From: Arthrobacter jinronghuae
GTDB taxonomy: Bacteria > Actinomycetota > Actinomycetes > Actinomycetales > Micrococcaceae
DNA: 64,000 bases
NCBI RefSeq assembly: GCF_025244825.1
Contig: NZ_CP104263.1
Span: 1,550,001 to 1,614,000, forward strand
Direction: 5' to 3'
Below, in pieces: positions 63,713 to 64,000 of the stretch. The notes under the pieces are model-generated. The model worked only from the letters and a program-made list of their open reading frames with translations. It searched no databases and was not told the DNA's origin. A program made the position numbers and the translations under genes. The stretch's first letter is position 1. Each line of letters opens with the position of its first letter.

Positions 63713-64000
63713 TCACTTCTCCGGGGAGAGGTGAATCCGCTGCCCGTTGACCTCGGCGGCGTCCTGCTGGAAGAGCCGGACGACGGCGGCGGCCAGGTCT
63801 GCGACGTCGGTGTAGCCGGGGAACCGGCGGTCCGGGGCAGCGGCGCGCTGTGCGGAGTCCACCAGTGCCTTGACCACGAAGACGACGGCGGCGGAGCGCT
63901 GGGGTTCCGGGTTTTCCTTCCGTCCGGACTGGGCGCTGCGGAAACCCGCGGCGATGGCCCGGACCCATGCTTCGGCCGCGGCTTTGGCAGCCGCGTATCC
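63713..64000 (-). CDS. SDR family oxidoreductase, C-terminal part (5' end outside window)
   Basis: The last 95 residues of a short-chain dehydrogenase; the first visible residues are GYAAAKAAAEAWVRAIA, i.e. the Tyr-x3-Lys catalytic pair. The tail ends TDVADLAAAVVRLFQQDAAE and VNGQRIHLSPEK, the usual SDR C-terminus. The N-terminal cofactor domain is beyond the window. Confidence 0.85.
   Translation of the reverse strand, partial: GYAAAKAAAEAWVRAIAAGFRSAQSGRKENPEPQRSAAVVFVVKALVDSAQRAAAPDRRFPGYTDVADLAAAVVRLFQQDAAEVNGQRIHLSPEK

Overview
The window reads as chromosomal DNA of a high-GC actinobacterium of the family Micrococcaceae, most likely Arthrobacter or a close relative. The evidence is the high GC content, frequent GTG and TTG starts, and the family content: SepH, DUF3000, DUF3093, DUF3159, DUF3710, DUF4193, DUF5998 and DUF7455, a DinB protein of the mycothiol type, and a fused CydDC. 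I see no rRNA, tRNA, CRISPR array, transposase or phage structural module. The genus is an inference from gene content, not from a marker gene.

Region 1 (1-17.9 kb) opens with the end of a small DUF7455 gene and the topoisomerase IV subunit gene parE. Its partner parC lies 13 kb away on the other strand. Between them are a BlaI-type repressor with its M56 membrane peptidase; the cytochrome bd oxidase genes cydA and cydB with the fused transporter gene cydDC, downstream of three matched 17-bp palindromes; an acetyltransferase gene; a DtxR-family regulator; and a complete copper-efflux unit, csoR-copZ-copA, with two CsoR-type operators over its promoter and a strong two-way terminator at its end.

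Region 2 (17.9-36.6 kb) is conserved actinobacterial core: a protein acetyltransferase fused to an acyl-CoA-synthetase-like region, DUF5998, a phosphodiesterase, thymidine kinase, sepH, DUF4193, DUF3093, dut, DUF3710, an OB-fold protein, DUF3159, two TrkA proteins, a TRAM-type RNA methyltransferase, acnA and dxs. The order follows what I recall of the Mycobacterium tuberculosis Rv2689c-Rv2699c block, apart from a permease that appears to be missing between trkA and the methyltransferase gene.

Region 3 (36.6-60.4 kb) is more variable. It holds single-gene metabolic units (NmrA-like, aldo/keto reductase, TetR plus SDR), the fatty-acid beta-oxidation operon fadA-fadB under a perfect 30-bp palindrome, small membrane proteins, an esterase, a UvrA-like ABC protein, an MFS exporter with a divergent zinc-finger/HTH protein and paired operators, a GlfT2-like galactofuranosyltransferase, several GNAT acetyltransferases, a secreted 5'-nucleotidase and a DinB protein. 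It also carries several intergenic repeats, including two inverted copies of a ~75-bp element with terminal inverted repeats that bracket the DUF4287-TetR-SDR segment.

Region 4 (60.4-64 kb) returns to core genes on the minus strand: RNase D/HRDC, DUF3000, threonine aldolase and the start of the window-edge SDR.

No large novel defence or biosynthetic system is evident. The most interesting items are regulatory DNA (cyd, fadA, MFS and acnA operators), the paired MITE/REP-like element, a free-standing primase-type C-terminal domain, a thymidine kinase with a four-fold PLF repeat insert, and a 133-bp tail-to-tail overlap between DUF3159 and trkA.
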